Below, piece after piece: positions 40,682-55,200 of a DNA stretch of 64,000 nt. The stretch comes from Ampullaceana balthica (lineage: Eukaryota > Mollusca > Gastropoda > Lymnaeidae), in assembly GCA_944989445.1 (NCBI GenBank), contig CALYLW010000019.1:62001-126000 (forward strand). Direction: 5' to 3'. The notes below the pieces were generated by a model that was given only the letters and a program-made list of their open reading frames with translations, made no database searches and was not told where the DNA came from. How positions within the stretch are numbered: position 1 is the stretch's first letter; every line of letters begins with the position of its first letter. Position numbers and translations under genes: made by a program.

Positions 40682-43667
40682 CTAATACTTATACTTATAG
40701 ATGTTGTTTGGACTGGAAATAGCCAATATAAACAGCCTGGTCCTAAACTGATGGTCACCATTTGGAATACATTTTATTACTATAACACAGCTATGTTAAA
40801 GTATTTTTGGAAGAGACTTTCATTTAGGAATCACATCTCTATACGCTATGCCCAATATCAAGCATTTCCTTACTTCTAATGATTGATGTTCTTTACTACT
40901 TCTCATTAAATTTAAATCAAAATGTATTTAAAATTAGTTGTCCAGTACCCATAATTTATGAGCAGTATGTAAAGATTAAATAATGCTACTTTTTAAATTT
41001 AAATAAATGGTGAAATGACAATTTCCCTTTTTGTAGTATAGCAGTTGGAGGAGAAAACTCCTCGGGTATTTGACTCAAAAATCCATGGAAATGAAAGTTG
41101 AGTTAAGTGAAATGAAAACATCCCTATTCAGGGACCTATAATTAAAAATTTATAGAAAAACTGAAAATTAATAAAGTAAAGATAACTTCTTCTTTGTACT
41201 ACCTCAATAAATTTATTTCATAGTTTATTCTCAACATTAACAATGCGTCTCATAAAATTTTCGATTAATAAAAATAAAAGTGCCTGTACCAGTATCAAAA
41301 GTTACAATTGAAATAATTTTAAGAATTGAAGTCTTCAATAATTTCATTCAGCTTAGACTTATATTAGTATGACTTTGTCGATTAAATTTAAATCAATATG
41401 TAAATGTAATGAAAATTGATGCATAGCACCAATACATATCAAGAACTACTGTTACAGTTACATCCAAATCCAAGGGTTAACCCAATGAGAAATACAGACT
41501 GAACAGATCATACAGATTAGAAAATTCATTTACAGGTATATAAATAATTTACTTCGTTATATTAAATACTAAATGATATAAAACTTGAAAAGAAGACCTT
41601 GGGGAAAAAGTGACTCTAAATATTTATAATTTTGAACGTTTTAAAAAAAAACTTTTAGTTGTTGCTCATGCTCATAGTATGACGCAAGACATGCTATAAA
41701 TTAGAAATAGAAATGATGTGTTACATAAATTAGTATACAAATAAAAGTCTTTAAAGATAAAACACAAATTGGCTAATTGGAACATTAATTGAAAAATTTT
41801 CTTTAAAAATATTTCACTAACCATCAATAAGTAGGGTTATAATATTAAATAACTTGTACCAGTACCGCTGAAATTTCTGTTCGCTCTTAAATTTAATGAA
41901 AAATATTAAGTAATGTACAATGAATAGTATTAGTAAAAAAAATATAATAAACAAACTTTAATTATACTTTAATGAAGGTCACTCTTGTAAGTATTGAACC
42001 AGAATACCGGTTCCATAATATTAATACATCTGTAAAGATTGAAGACAAAAAAGGATAATATTAATATTATATACCTACAATTTCATCGGCCTATTCAAAA
42101 TTATTATGGTTTTGCAATTAATAAAATTACGTTTCATTATTTCTTATAATTATATCTATACTTTTATTGGTGAATATTACAATATACAATGGTGTAATAT
42201 TTCATATTACAAAGCATTTTAATTAAATTTGGTTCTCGGTAACCGATGATTTTATTAAATGGCCATATTTATGAAGCAATTAAGTTTAGTTTAAGCAAGA
42301 AAATTGGTTCTTATTATTATTATTGAATGTTAATGTTATTGTTTAAGCAGCGAATAATCTGTATATTCAGTCTTGAAATTGAATATTTTGAATGTTTTAC
42401 TATAGGTACTAGTAGTAAAAGTATAGACCCAATAATTCCTAAAATTTCAATAGCGGTTGCTCTTTTAATTTTAAGACATGAAGCGTAGTACTTAGTATTT
42501 TTAAATGCAATAAGTCATACCAAAAAAACAAAATGTTAGTTACAGTAATCAGTAAGAGGACTTAAAATGATAGGTACATTATCAAATTGATATCTGATCT
42601 ACAGTTTTCTTTTAATTTTCAAAAATATGAATAAAATAATCTTACAAAAGCTGATACTGGTACATTGTTTTTCTTCAAATTTAAATGTTAAAAACCTCAT
42701 AATTTAAGGGTTAAAACTAAACCCAAAATGATAACAAAACTATTTATAAGGTGTTGATAAAAAAATGTAACATAATTTCAACAAGATGTACAAAGTAAAG
42801 TAGACCTGTTAACTTTGATATGTTTAAGTAAAGTAGAAAAATTAGGAAATGCTTTGGAATTTCCAGATAACAGTTTCAGTTTCACCCTGACAAAATTCAT
42901 TTAATCATTTGATTTTTGAGACAAAAATGTTTATAACTTAATATAACAACATCAATGGAACAATATAAATGATAAACAAATACATTTTGAGACAAATTAA
43001 GTACCATACTTGTCCTTACCATGATATTCATAAATTACCACAGAAGTTAAGTGAGAAAAATAAGGTGGCATTCTTTTGTAAGTCTACTTAAATATTCACA
43101 GATTGCAAGACAAGTCTTCCTCTGATGCTCATACACCTTTCATTTAGAAGTGTTAGGTAACTTAATTAATAAACAATTATTTGTTAAATTGTTTCCGTGG
43201 TACTGTGAACTGTAGGAGCTAAAATAACAGTTCAATTACTTCAATATACATTAATATATAAAGTAAAGGTTTGAATAAAACATGGGAAGATGGATCATTT
43301 TTAAAAGAAGTTAATAAAAGTGGGAATGAGGAGTTCAAAAAAATTATAACTTGGGTCCATCCGAATATGTATCATTGATATTGGTACCATACACAAAAAG
43401 TTATATTTTCATATTCTTTTCATTTATCCATAGTTATTTTGTCTTACACCCCTCCCCTATTATATTAATTTATATTAGAATTACTTAAAATTGAGAGGAA
43501 ACTGTCAAAGAATTGCATGATTACCAATCAACTGCATTATTGCTACCGTCCCAAGTAGAAGACATCCTTTTCTCTCTTCCCTGTAACCTTAGATCAAGAA
43601 GAAGGAGATAGCTCATAATAGGAATAGTGAGTTCAGACTTCCAATTGTAATTTAATAAATAAAATTA
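40682..43667. other. Very AT-rich intergenic region
   Basis: I see no gene or structured repeat. The stretch 41060-41095 (QLEEKTPRVFDSKIHG in one frame) is exon-like but has no convincing donor. Confidence 0.35.
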
Positions 43668-44371
43668 AACAACCCCGTAAAACAAAGTTTTTGACTATAA
43701 ACTATAAATCCCTTATGTATGAGACATAACTAAAATTATTTATTATTTTCAAACGCGACAAACATTTACAGACTGAAACCGACTGATCTCCCCTTGCCGT
43801 AAAACCGTGAGGAGGAGGGAGGTGTGTATTTGATGGCGAGCATGAACTCAAGCAAGGGACGCGTAATTGCAAACAACAACAGTCGCTACATTGAGTTATA
43901 TAGAGATAAACTAAAAATAAAAATGCATCAATGTAATTACGGTACATCCCTCTATTTATTTTATTCTTTTTAGTTTAAATTTTTAGTCCACTTATTAAAA
44001 CGTGTTTTTTTTTATAACCTTTTTTTACCTCCCTTTTTTTTAAAAAATACCAAACACCTCATAAGCGCCCGCCCAACATTTTAATAACACTGTGATGTGG
44101 TCACGGGGTGAACTCATGGATGTAAACAAAACAGATGGGTAGAGATGCCTGTATAGAGATAAACTAAAAATGCAATAATTTAATTACGCTACATTCGATC
44201 GATCTGAAATTTTGATACGATGCATTGTTAGGTGACACGAGTCTATGTGCAAAATTTCAGCTCGATAGCATCACGGGAAGAGTGTCATTTTTTACTTTTG
44301 TTTTTCCGCCTGCCCGACGACAAACGACAGAGAGACAAGATTTTTGAAGTTAATATAAGTATAAGGGATTT
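43668..44371 (-). mobile_element. Repeat family R, single (partly duplicated) copy
   Basis: On the - strand it starts AAATCCCTTATACTTATATT. It continues with GAGCTGAAATTTTGCACATA and CAAAATTTCAGATCGATCGA, and ends ATAAGGGATTTATAGTTTAT, then a GTTTTACGGGGTTG tail. TATAGAGATAAACTAAAAAT occurs twice (about 43896 and 44153), so the copy has an internal duplication. Confidence 0.7.
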
Positions 44372-44855
44372 AAAAATAGCCCTCATTTGACAGACAACAG
44401 TGTTTCCCAAGGGCTTTGCACTTTCAATTGTAACTACTCTTTCATCCTGTTTGCTTTACATGTACATGTCTTATTGCTTTACTTCTGATGACAGAAATGT
44501 GGCATCAAGTCGAATTTTCTCATTTATAGTATTAGTATAAAAGCTAATAACGCATGTGAATATTCTCTCTACCCATTTTGTTCCAGCGAGCAAGTAATTG
44601 AATTCAAGTCTAAAGTGTGTAGTCTTAATTAACATTAATGAATTAATGTGTGCATGCATGAAATTCAGTTGAGATTCCTCCCCAAAATCTATTTAAATCC
44701 AACCACCCCCTCTTGCAATATTGGGTATATAATGTAATATATGGATGAACCACCATCCACCCTTTTTATCATTTATGTATGACTCACTATCAGGAATATA
44801 ATTAATATCACTACTCTTAACAATATCGATCAGTAGTAGGATATTACTTTTGCAG

Positions 44856-45301
44856 GACTATACAAATTTACAAACAATGGCAATGACTAGAGAAGAAACT
44901 TTAAAGAACCACATTGAAATAAAAGATTTTGAAACTCCATATGACATTAGCTGTGTGATCCAGTATTGTCACATGGTAACATTTTCATTTAGAGTTGATG
45001 AAAAAATGAGTTGCAGTACAAGACATAGTCATCATAAAATATCAGTTTGCAAATACAAAGGATGTTACAAGTAAATGCCATTTCAGTGTCTTGCTGCACT
45101 TAATGTTCACGATGGTGCTTATGTAACAAAAACAAAGTAACAAACTCGACTATATTTATATATTTCTTTTAGCATTTCGAGCCAATCACTTTAAAAATAC
45201 TTAATAAAGTTGAAGAGTTAGGGGATTTTGACTTTGGTCTGGCAATCATAACAAAACATGCAAAATCTTTACCCCTACCTGCACCTACAGCAGTACAGTA
45301 A
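44856..45301 (+). CDS. Candidate two-exon gene, product unrecognised
   Basis: Exon 44856-44975 (40 codons) follows ACTTTTGCAG and ends before GTAACA. Exon 45173-45301 follows ATTTCTTTTAG and runs 42 codons to TAA. Both are in phase 0 and open in a region otherwise full of stops. An ATG at 44877 sits in a good context (ACAATGG) and would give a 75-residue protein: MAMTREETLKNHIEIKDFE, then PYDISCVIQYCHM, joined to HFEPITLKILNKVEELGDFD and a Pro-rich end LPLPAPTAVQ. Upstream exons could exist but none was convincing. No signal peptide or membrane segment is seen. It lies about 1 kb from the DENND6 3' end, in the opposite orientation. It could be a chance splice pair. Confidence 0.35.
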
Positions 45302-46219
45302 CTTTATGTTTTTAATTTTAAAACTTTTTCCATTTCCATTTACGCTTGTCCCAAACATCCAAATTAACTGAGAATAACTTGATAATTCAAGTGATATCTA
45401 TTTTAAAAATCTCATGTTATCTTTTTAAAACAAAACAGCACTTATGAATTAATCCCATTTAGTCCACTATTCCCAAAGGATATGTAACCTCAAATCTTTG
45501 AATCATCACTCTTGTTTACAATTAAAAGGTTACCACTAGCTAGTAATAGCTAACATTTGAAATATTTTCTCCTCCTCATCCATCAGAATTCCCTTTCAGC
45601 AACAATCCTGATTTGGGGGATAACAGGTAACTAAAAATTAAATAGTAAAACCTTTGGGAGTTATTCAGGAATTTACCAGAGTGATTAATGTCACACTCAC
45701 AGACAGATATTTCCTTTTTTTAAATATAATTTATAGAACGTTCTAAAATTAAAATAATATTTTGTGCCATACTTTAATTTGAATGCAGAAAAAACAGAAC
45801 TAAATGTGTATAATTTTATGAGTCAGTAGTGTAGAGTATCACATATTTTGATGTTATAAAATTTTCTAATTGTTTTTTTTATGATCACATTTTTCCTTTA
45901 AACAAAAAAAAATTAAACTAGTAGTAAGCTGCCTTAAAACTGCTAAAGCTTTTAAGTAAATCATTCCAATAGAAGCCAATTGCCTTTTCTTTAGTTGTTC
46001 ATGTCAAAAATCATTTCGCCTCCATATTTTTATCATATTGCTGTCCGACTTGGCTTATTATTAAATCGTGATCATTTGCCATGCAGCAACTATGACAATC
46101 ACAAAGCCATCTCTGATTTAATGGGTTTTAATGCTCATTTACCCGTACTTACATCATATTCATAGATCTCGATAAGATCATGTTCTAAAATCTTCAATGA
46201 GCATTTATTCAATTGTCCC

Positions 46220-46225
46220 TTTATT
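46220..46225 (-). terminator. Poly(A) signal of DENND6
   Basis: AATAAA on the - strand, 60 bp after the stop codon; a second one lies at 46204-46209. Confidence 0.55.
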
Positions 46226-46284
46226 ATTTTTCTGATAAGACCAAAATCACAAATTTAATTACAATAGGAGACTAAGACCTTGTG

Positions 46285-49200
46285 TCATGTTTTAATCACA
46301 CTCTGAAGATCATCTGGCAGTGTGGAAACAATGTCCTCTAATTGCTTCTGTAAACGAAAAACACTTTCCTTGCCAACTATACCATGGTTGTGATTAGCAA
46401 AAGTCTGAAAATATATATACATAAACTTTTGTATTCTCTTAACTAGTGTACACTTGAACACAAAAAAAGTGATTATTCATATTGAAATTAAAATACAACT
46501 TATTACAACTATAGTTTTTTAACTTTCAGCTTCATAAGCAACAATTTTTTTGGAAATGACAATAAATGTTAATAATAAAAGTATCTTCTTTTATAAGAAG
46601 TGCATTACTTTCTAATTAAGAAGTACCCTGGGAATTACAAATAAATTTTTTTTTAAATCCTACCAGTTTTTCTTTTATTTTAAGAATGAGATCAACAATT
46701 TCTACTTCTTCTTTGTCAACAATCCATTCTGAGAGGTTCTGAAAACATTTTTTAAAAGAAATTAGTATAGGTATCTCTTTAATGGGCACTAAACTTAAAA
46801 TTTATAATTAAAATGTATCTTCATAATCTCAATGAACTACTTTGCTTGGATGAACATTTTAGTGTCTTTGAAATTTTTAGCTAACAGAAATTTTAGTGTA
46901 TAAATTTTTTTTTAGTTATTTACAGCATTGCTAAGCGCTTCCAGATGGAGGAGTTGCAACTTTTGATTCACCTCTTTCTGTCTTTGATAATACCAACCCT
47001 CAAAATTTGGTGATCTAAAAAAGCGCCTAAGAAAATATAAAAGTAAACAAAAATACAGGATGTGAATAAATACAAAATCTCAGTATTATCATTAAGTTGA
47101 AGAAATATACTAAAACTAAAATACCATTGGTTAAAAAAATTGTTTAAATATTTTTTTATTTCACCAATTACATGTAACATGTTGTAACAATGATTGAAAA
47201 TTAGTTGTTCAAAACAAAGTTTGTTATTTTGCACACACACCAACTAACCTTACAGGGAACGTTGGCCCCAACCCATTTAGTTGTATGTGTATGCAACCAA
47301 AACACACTTTTTTCACATACCTATATAAGGATTCCCAATCACCTTTGATTCCACATGTTAACTGAGGACCTGAATGCTCTACCGTTTCTAAGAACTTCTC
47401 TGAGTCAAATGGGCGAAGTCTTGGTGGACCCTATAAATTATAAACCTTTTATATAAATTGTTTTTTTATAACACAAACAGTTAAAAAGAGTTAAGATTTA
47501 AATAATATTTTTGTTAATGTAATGAAAAAATAAGTGTTTAAAAATGGCCATATTTTTCTCTTTATAAATATAATGAATTTAACTTTTTCCTTTTTGTTCA
47601 GTTCATTTACTAGTATCAAGTTTTGTAAAGGATGGGGGAAAAAATCCTGCTCATTAATTTTGAAAGATTAATGTGGTATTAGGTATACAGTAAATAAATA
47701 CAAGGTTTAAACAGGCTGCATTCATTAAAAAAGATTATTTTGAATGAGACAAAAAATATGCACTGTAAAGTAAAATCAATTAAGTTTAAATGTTATTTTC
47801 AAATATAGAAAGGTAGTATAATTTTTATCCATTATAATAAGGTTACAAAAAAAACACTAAATCAGCACAATTAAAAAGTAAAAATACACATATTAATTAC
47901 CTTGTGGGGTGAAATATTTCGTTGGAGTGGCATCAAGCTTGCCATGTATCTTTCCTATCAGTTGCAAAAATAGTCATGAATAATTCATAAATTCAATATT
48001 GACATGTTACTTCCAAGAAGAAACTTTTTGAATGCAATTGCATAAAATGTGACATAATAATTAATATAAATACTCTTCAACAAATGAAAATTGTGAATTA
48101 TGCAGATTTTTTTAACCTATGCACTCATGATATGAAATATAAAGTTCAAACTAAATTTTTAAAATTTCAAGAATAAAAATCTATTTTATTAAAAATATAA
48201 AAAAAACCTCAAGATGGTTGAAATTATTATTTAGGTAGATAATATATGAAGACCTCAAGGGAAGAAACGGCTATGTGACATTTTTGAAATTTTTTAGTTA
48301 TCCCCTGCATTTGATAGAGGATCAAAAATAGATTGCTTTTAAAGGTTTTATGAAACAATTATGTCTCCGACCCTATTAAAAATTCAAACCTATTCAGTTA
48401 ATTTATAAGAAATCTGTATAATTTTGAACTTATAAAACTTGAATATCTCAAAACTACAAAAATGTGACATAGCCGTTTCTCCCCTTGAGCTCTTCATATA
48501 TTATTATTGAAGACGATGAAGCAAACCTCATAAAGTAATATAAATAGATGACTTGTTCTCATTCACTTTACAAAAAAATTTTTTTCTTAAAAAACAGAAT
48601 TTAGCTATAAATGAATAATAATTTTTCTTTACTTACTAGAGGGATCATAAAACTCTGTGTTACTTCTAAGAGATGCCTCCTCAAAATTGCATTTTGTGCT
48701 TCAACAGGTCTCTTTGACTGAGCCCCCTGTAAGAGTTATTTACATGGTATTAGGTATACAATATTTATAAATATTGAAATGTTATTAGTTATATAATGGG
48801 GTCTATTTATAAATTTTGAAATTTTATTACTCAGTTATATTATATGATGGGACTTCCTGTTATTTTTAAGTGTATCTACATATTTTTACTACATTTTACA
48901 ATTACAAGTTGGTAGCAAAATATGCTCATCATCTGATTAAGCATCCCACTTTTTGCTTGTATTTTGTTGCAATTAATTATTTGCAGACATTTGGACAATT
49001 TTAACAAAACACTCAATAAATAAATCAATACTTACTTTCATTAACCTTTTCAAAATCATTTTATCTTTAGTGAGAAAAGGTTTGAAGCGGGTGTAAACTC
49101 CTGAAACAGAAACAAAAATTATTGTAAAAAATGATATTCTTTCTTTATTGTCTTTCATAAGCAATAGAATCAATATTAGTAGTGAATTGAAAATTTTTGT

Positions 49201-52200
49201 CCAGAGTTAACTTTAAAATTGAAGTATCAGCATACTAGTCAGATTCATACCAGCATGTTGTAGCTGAAATATGGTTAGTAACCAAACTTCTAAGTCTTTA
49301 AAGGAAATAATGGAACAAGGTGGTAGCTGTGTTGTAGGCTTCAAATGTAACTCATTTTTATTTCTTTGCGTTGTTTAATGAAAAAGCTTTTGTTAATGTC
49401 AAGCTACTGTATAACTTTTGCTACAATTTCTTGTACAAACTTTGAAGGCAACCCTGTAAATGAACATCCCTATTTTTTAAAGATGGGTTACTATAACTTT
49501 AAAATTTCTATTTTTTTTACCTAATAGAGCTATATGTACATGTTGAAATAAAAAATTAACTAATTTGTTATTGATAAAAATTACATATGATGCAAGTACA
49601 ATAAATGCATTTAACACTTATGATGGACTTTACAGTACTGGTAGATATTATTTTAAAGGTGTAAGTGTAAGTATGAATAATATTTAAAAGTAATGTGGAT
49701 ATTTCAATTTGGTGTAAGTGTAAGTATGAATAATAAATAAAAGTAATGCTGATATTTCAATTAGGTGTAAGTGTAAGTATGAATAATATTTAAAAGTAAT
49801 GCTGATATTTTAATTAGGTAATTAGGTGTAAGTGTAAGTATGAATAATATTTAAAAGTAATGTGGATATTTGAATTAGGTGTAAGTGTAAGTATGAATAA
49901 TAAATAAAAGTAATGTGGATATTTCAATTAGGTGTAAATGTAAGTATGAATAATATTTAAAAGTAATGTGGATATTTCAATTAGGTGTAAATGTAAGTAT
50001 GAATAATAAATAAAAGTAATGTGGATATTTCAATTAAATTCAATGTTAACATTTAACTAACAAAACATAAAGATGTGGCTTTTTTAAATGAACTTTTTTG
50101 TAATAATCTTTTTTAAAATCCATTTTAAATTTCAAGGGAAAACAGCTTTCCAGCTTTGTGTAAGCACAAGTTGGCCAAGATCGAATTGACACAAAAATAT
50201 TATTAAAAATTCAACAATTAAATTCAAGAAGCCCATTAAAAGTGTAACATCAAATTTGATCCTATTGAACATATTTAGTGAAAAAAACAAAATTGCGGGT
50301 GCAAAGTAGGGATATTTAGAATATTTTAATTTTTTTTATAAATGATTTGAATTTAATAAAGATTGACATTTATTTAATGCTAACTGAAGCCCCAAATTTG
50401 AACTTCAAATATTAGTATTATCAGTCATAAAATATTTATTTTTTACTTTTTAGTGCATTTCTAAAATTATGTTCAATAAACTAAAAATAAAAAGCAATTT
50501 TTCAAAGAAATTTGGTTAACTTTTAGTAATGCTTTTTAAATTAAAAAATGTTGTACTTAGTACACTACACAAAATTATTTTTCCGTTCCCCCTTCTACTT
50601 CTAATAATTAAATTAAAGAATGATGAAAATTAATTATAGTTATAATAAACATTCAACAATCTAAACTTTAAGGCCAAAAATACACATCTAAATTATTCAT
50701 TTGATTTATAATCAGAATTTTTTTGTGAAAAGATATGTATTTCCCGAAATGTAATAATAGATCTATCAAATTAGTGAAATAAAGACTTCATTCAAAAATA
50801 AATTTTACAAAATTATTGTTCTTTACAAAACATCAAAAGAAATGTTGCTTCTTCTGTAGCAGATACTAACAAAATATACATGTTACAACATTTTTTGCAT
50901 CCATATTAATTCTGACAGATTTACTATGATGATTTTTCTTAAAATAACTTGAAAGAAATAAATGGTATTGATATTAAATAAGGTATTGACATTATATAAG
51001 GAGTTGATATTAAATAAATGCTTTGAATGTCATCCCTGTAGTTATCACAAGCTAGATTTGAAAAGACTTCTACCAGATTAGAAGGCAAGCACTTTACTTA
51101 TTTGAACATCATCCAGAAATGTTTCTAATTCTAAGATAAAAAATGTAGTTTATTGCAGCTCAAAAAAAATATCATGATTTACTACTTTGAGTAACAATTG
51201 GTGATAAGTTTAAAAACAAATATTTTTTTTCCAGATGTTGCAAGCCCCTATTGTTGATTCACTTGAAAAATAAGACGTTCAAAGACAATTTCACTTTTTT
51301 TTATTTTAAAATATTTTTTATGGTTAAAATTTTTAAAATCTATTTTTATCAAAGAAATCGTATACAATTTAAAATTTTGTTAAGAAGCATATAATTAAGA
51401 CCAACTGTTAAAATTTATTAGAAGCTTAATCTAAAATGTTAGTAAGGAAAACATGTTTTGTCTTTTTCTAAGAAACAAATGCAAAGTACAGTAAATCCAT
51501 TTATTGAGAGACATAACACATACAAATTAGTCAAACAAGAAAATAATGCAACAGTTACAGCACAGAAGAGGAACTATTTGTTTCAACTAATTATGAGTTT
51601 CAGAAACTTTATTTACCCTTTAATTAACCCAGTTAATAGTTGTCCCACATTAGGTTTACAGTTTAAAACACATTATTCTTTCTTGGCTTTGAATTCAGTA
51701 AATAAGAACTTTAAGCTCTTTTCAAACTGAGGTCATTTCTTATACTTATTCAGATTATTTACAAATGGTATATTTCTATTTTTTTAAAATTTAGTTTTCT
51801 TTAATATTTAATTAAGATAAAATCAAAACAATGTGACATTTATTTTAGATCATGTTTACTGAGGTTTGTAATATGAACCATACATTTTCTTATCAGTTCT
51901 TTTTTTTTAATGCATTAATTTACTTTAGTTATCAATGGCATCATATTAGTTTGAAGTTAATACTTCTAGGATAAGTAGACAAACAAAATTTAAATTTATA
52001 CACCAAGACAACTCCGATTCCAATGGCCATTGCAATGTCATTTTTAACTTAACATCATATCGAGGCATTTTATCTCTTAAATTAAGTTTGAAATCTTTAA
52101 GTTTTTATCTATGTACATTCTGAGAGACTATTCTTTACAAAACATTAAAAAAACATACAAAACTTGGAAGAAACAACAAATGGTATTGATATTAAATCAG

Positions 52201-55200
52201 CGCTATGATTACACAAAATATAACATATATCTACAACTACAAAGTGAATATAAGCAGCTGTGAAAATAGACATGAAATTGATGTAACGTTTCACTTAATC
52301 CTAAACAGCAAGGAGTGTTGATTGACACTCGCAACAGCACCAAATAACATTTAAAAAAAATAATAAATTATTCAAATTCATTAATTAAAGATAGGTGGTT
52401 AGTCTTTCAGTTGGGGGCCAGAAACATATTACTCCTGCACTGAAAAAGTGGGGGATTTCAAAACATAATTCTGAAATTCAAAAACATTTTTAAGAAACAT
52501 TTTTGAAAAATCTTTTATTTTTTAAATTGTCTAGTATAGGTTAATTTGTTTTGTAAAAGCAAAAGATTATTATAAAATAAACCATATTAATATATTGAAC
52601 AGGGTTTAAAGGAAACACTGCATGCATCATCAAAGATCAGTGACAAACCTGGATTTGAATCCAATGTCTTCAATGCAGTTGCTTTCTTTACTTTGTTGGC
52701 AAGTTTAGGAGAGCTCCCTTCAATAATATTGCAAAGAATATGCTAATTTGCTAAAATAATCTTTTCTTATTGAACCAACAATCATAATCAGACAGGCCCA
52801 AAATGGTTAAAATATTTGTAACATATTTTTGTAAATGTATAATGTTATTACTAGGGCTGTTATCGATTAATTTAAAATTAATCGTTAAGTTTTGAAAAAT
52901 TAATGATTAATTATTCGATAATTTCGATTAAAGCCAAAAATTGAAATTTATGGTGTCATAAGTACATACTATTAATTAAACATACTTGTCGAAAATCGAA
53001 AAAAACCACTGGAATGTCTTTTTCATATGACATCTTTTAACCAAACAACGCAAACACACAAGTGTATTGACATTACTTGGTTCAAGTGATGAGCAGGTCT
53101 TATTGACAATATAACCAGCCGAGCTGAACAATCATTTACATAGCTTTAGATTGTCTCATTTGAAGTTTCTGATACTGTACTGGATATTTTACCAACGCCA
53201 TGCATGAGTTTAGAATCACAGTGCAGAAAATTCTGTAAAATTTTGCACAAATAATGGACGTTGTGCAACTTTGCACACAAGTTTTTTTTAAACTTTGCAC
53301 ATGAAACAACGAGCTTAGGGAACATTGCATGACAGGCAAACGATTTTTCTCAATGGAAACAACCTTTGTCAACATTTTGAAAAATCACCTAAGTGAATAG
53401 TTTAAAACAAAAATGTTGGTGTAATCGTCCGGAAATTAGTTTATACTTATTGGCCGAAATATTTTACATTTTGACTTTCAGTACAATTATAAGTGGTGGG
53501 TCGATTATTCGTTAAAAAAAATTTTAATCGTTAAAAAAATTGTAACGATTAATTGAGAAATTAATTGTGAATTTCCGCAGCCCTAGTAATTACATATAAA
53601 AGTAGAAATGCACGAAGAAATCATGAATTTTCTTATTTATCCTTTTTATAGTTTCTGAACAAAATCATATAAAATAGTAGAAATAATAATGATAGGGTAC
53701 CAATACAAAACAAAAATAATGGTGTCTCAAATCAAACTTATATTTTTTTAAAAAGAAAGAAGGAGAAAATAATGAATAGATTGATAAAGGAAACCATTAA
53801 ATAAAAATCCAATTTATGAAAAAAATTATAAAGGTAAAATTTTTAATTAATATTAATGACATGCAAATGTGAAGCTGAAATACTACTCCAAAACCTTACC
53901 TATAGATCCCATTTCACCAATCCTTATAATGTGAGGCCAATGCTGTAAAGTTTTGGCAAAAAATGGGTTGGTGACTCCAAGGATAACTGGTGGTCTGTAG
54001 TGAAAAACAAAGACTTTATTATTAACAATGTAACCAAATATGTTATTTTACTCGCTTTCATTTAGCAAAATTATTCTTTTCAATATTGCAGGCTTTACAC
54101 CAACAAATTTCTAAACATCAGCTTAATGTAAAGTTTTTAAACTAAAAAAACATACGGAGCTTGCGTTCTGGTAGTGTATTCTTTAAATTCACTATCGTGT
54201 ATTGTAAAGTAAGGCCTAAAGTCGCTGCAAAACTTGAGAGGTGCTATCATGCTGTGAGAAACAAACAGAGCATGAGAAAGTTTAACAATGGATCATTTGG
54301 GCCTTAACTGATTTGAAAACTGCTAAATTTTAAGTTAATACAGTATTCTTTTAAGAGATCGTATTTTTTTATAATTCAATTCTTAAAAGTGATAGTTTAA
54401 TATTGAAATTAACCTGATTTTTTTTTCAAATAATTTCGAGGTAAAATGTTTTTCTATTGCAAAATATACATCTTGTCGATATCGCTAAAATATATACTAT
54501 GAGGCATTGTTTACAAGTCAAAACACTTTTTGTTAAAATAGTAACAAAATTTATAAAATTTAAGCTTATTATCTTATCTTATCTGTTTACAGACGCTCCT
54601 TCTATACAGAAGATTATTGCGTCCTACGCTTATCTATTGTTTGTGTTTAGTCCTGCATTTTTATTAGAGATTTAAATGTTGATAAAGTGTTGGTTTTCCT
54701 GGATTCTTCAGGCAACCCATTCCACGCCCAAATTCCGGACGGGAAGAAGGAAAACTTGTATGTGTTTGTTCTTGCATACGGAATAAGAAAGGTGTTTTTA
54801 TCCTTATGTCTATCTGAGGGTTGTATTAAGTTATCTTTGTGTTGTATGTCTAAATTAGAATTAATTGCTTTATGTATGATTAATACTTTGCTGTTGGTTC
54901 TTCTATCCTCTAGTGTTTAAAGGTTTAATTATTTAACTAATGGTGTTATTCTTGTCAGTTTCGAATATTCTCCAGTAATGAATCTGGCAGCTCTTTTTTG
55001 AATTTGTTCTAGTTTATCAATGTTTTTTTTTAGCTTATTAAACTTTAAAAAGAAGCTTACTTGACTAGTGCCTGGACTGTGCTGCAAGTAATAGTAGGAG
55101 ATGATGCCATGACTACAATAGGCTGTTGAATTATGTTTCAAAACATATAAAAGGATCTTATAAATTTCTAGAAAATATCACATAAATAATTTGCAAAGAA

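Noticed and set aside
41060..41110. Extra exon upstream of the 44856 candidate gene
   Set aside because: One frame reads QLEEKTPRVFDSKIHG after an AG, but there is no convincing GT donor before the stop and no phase link could be shown.
51458..51730. 90-codon gene antisense to a DENND6 intron
   Set aside because: No family resemblance, no splice or promoter signals, and composition typical of random AT-rich sequence.
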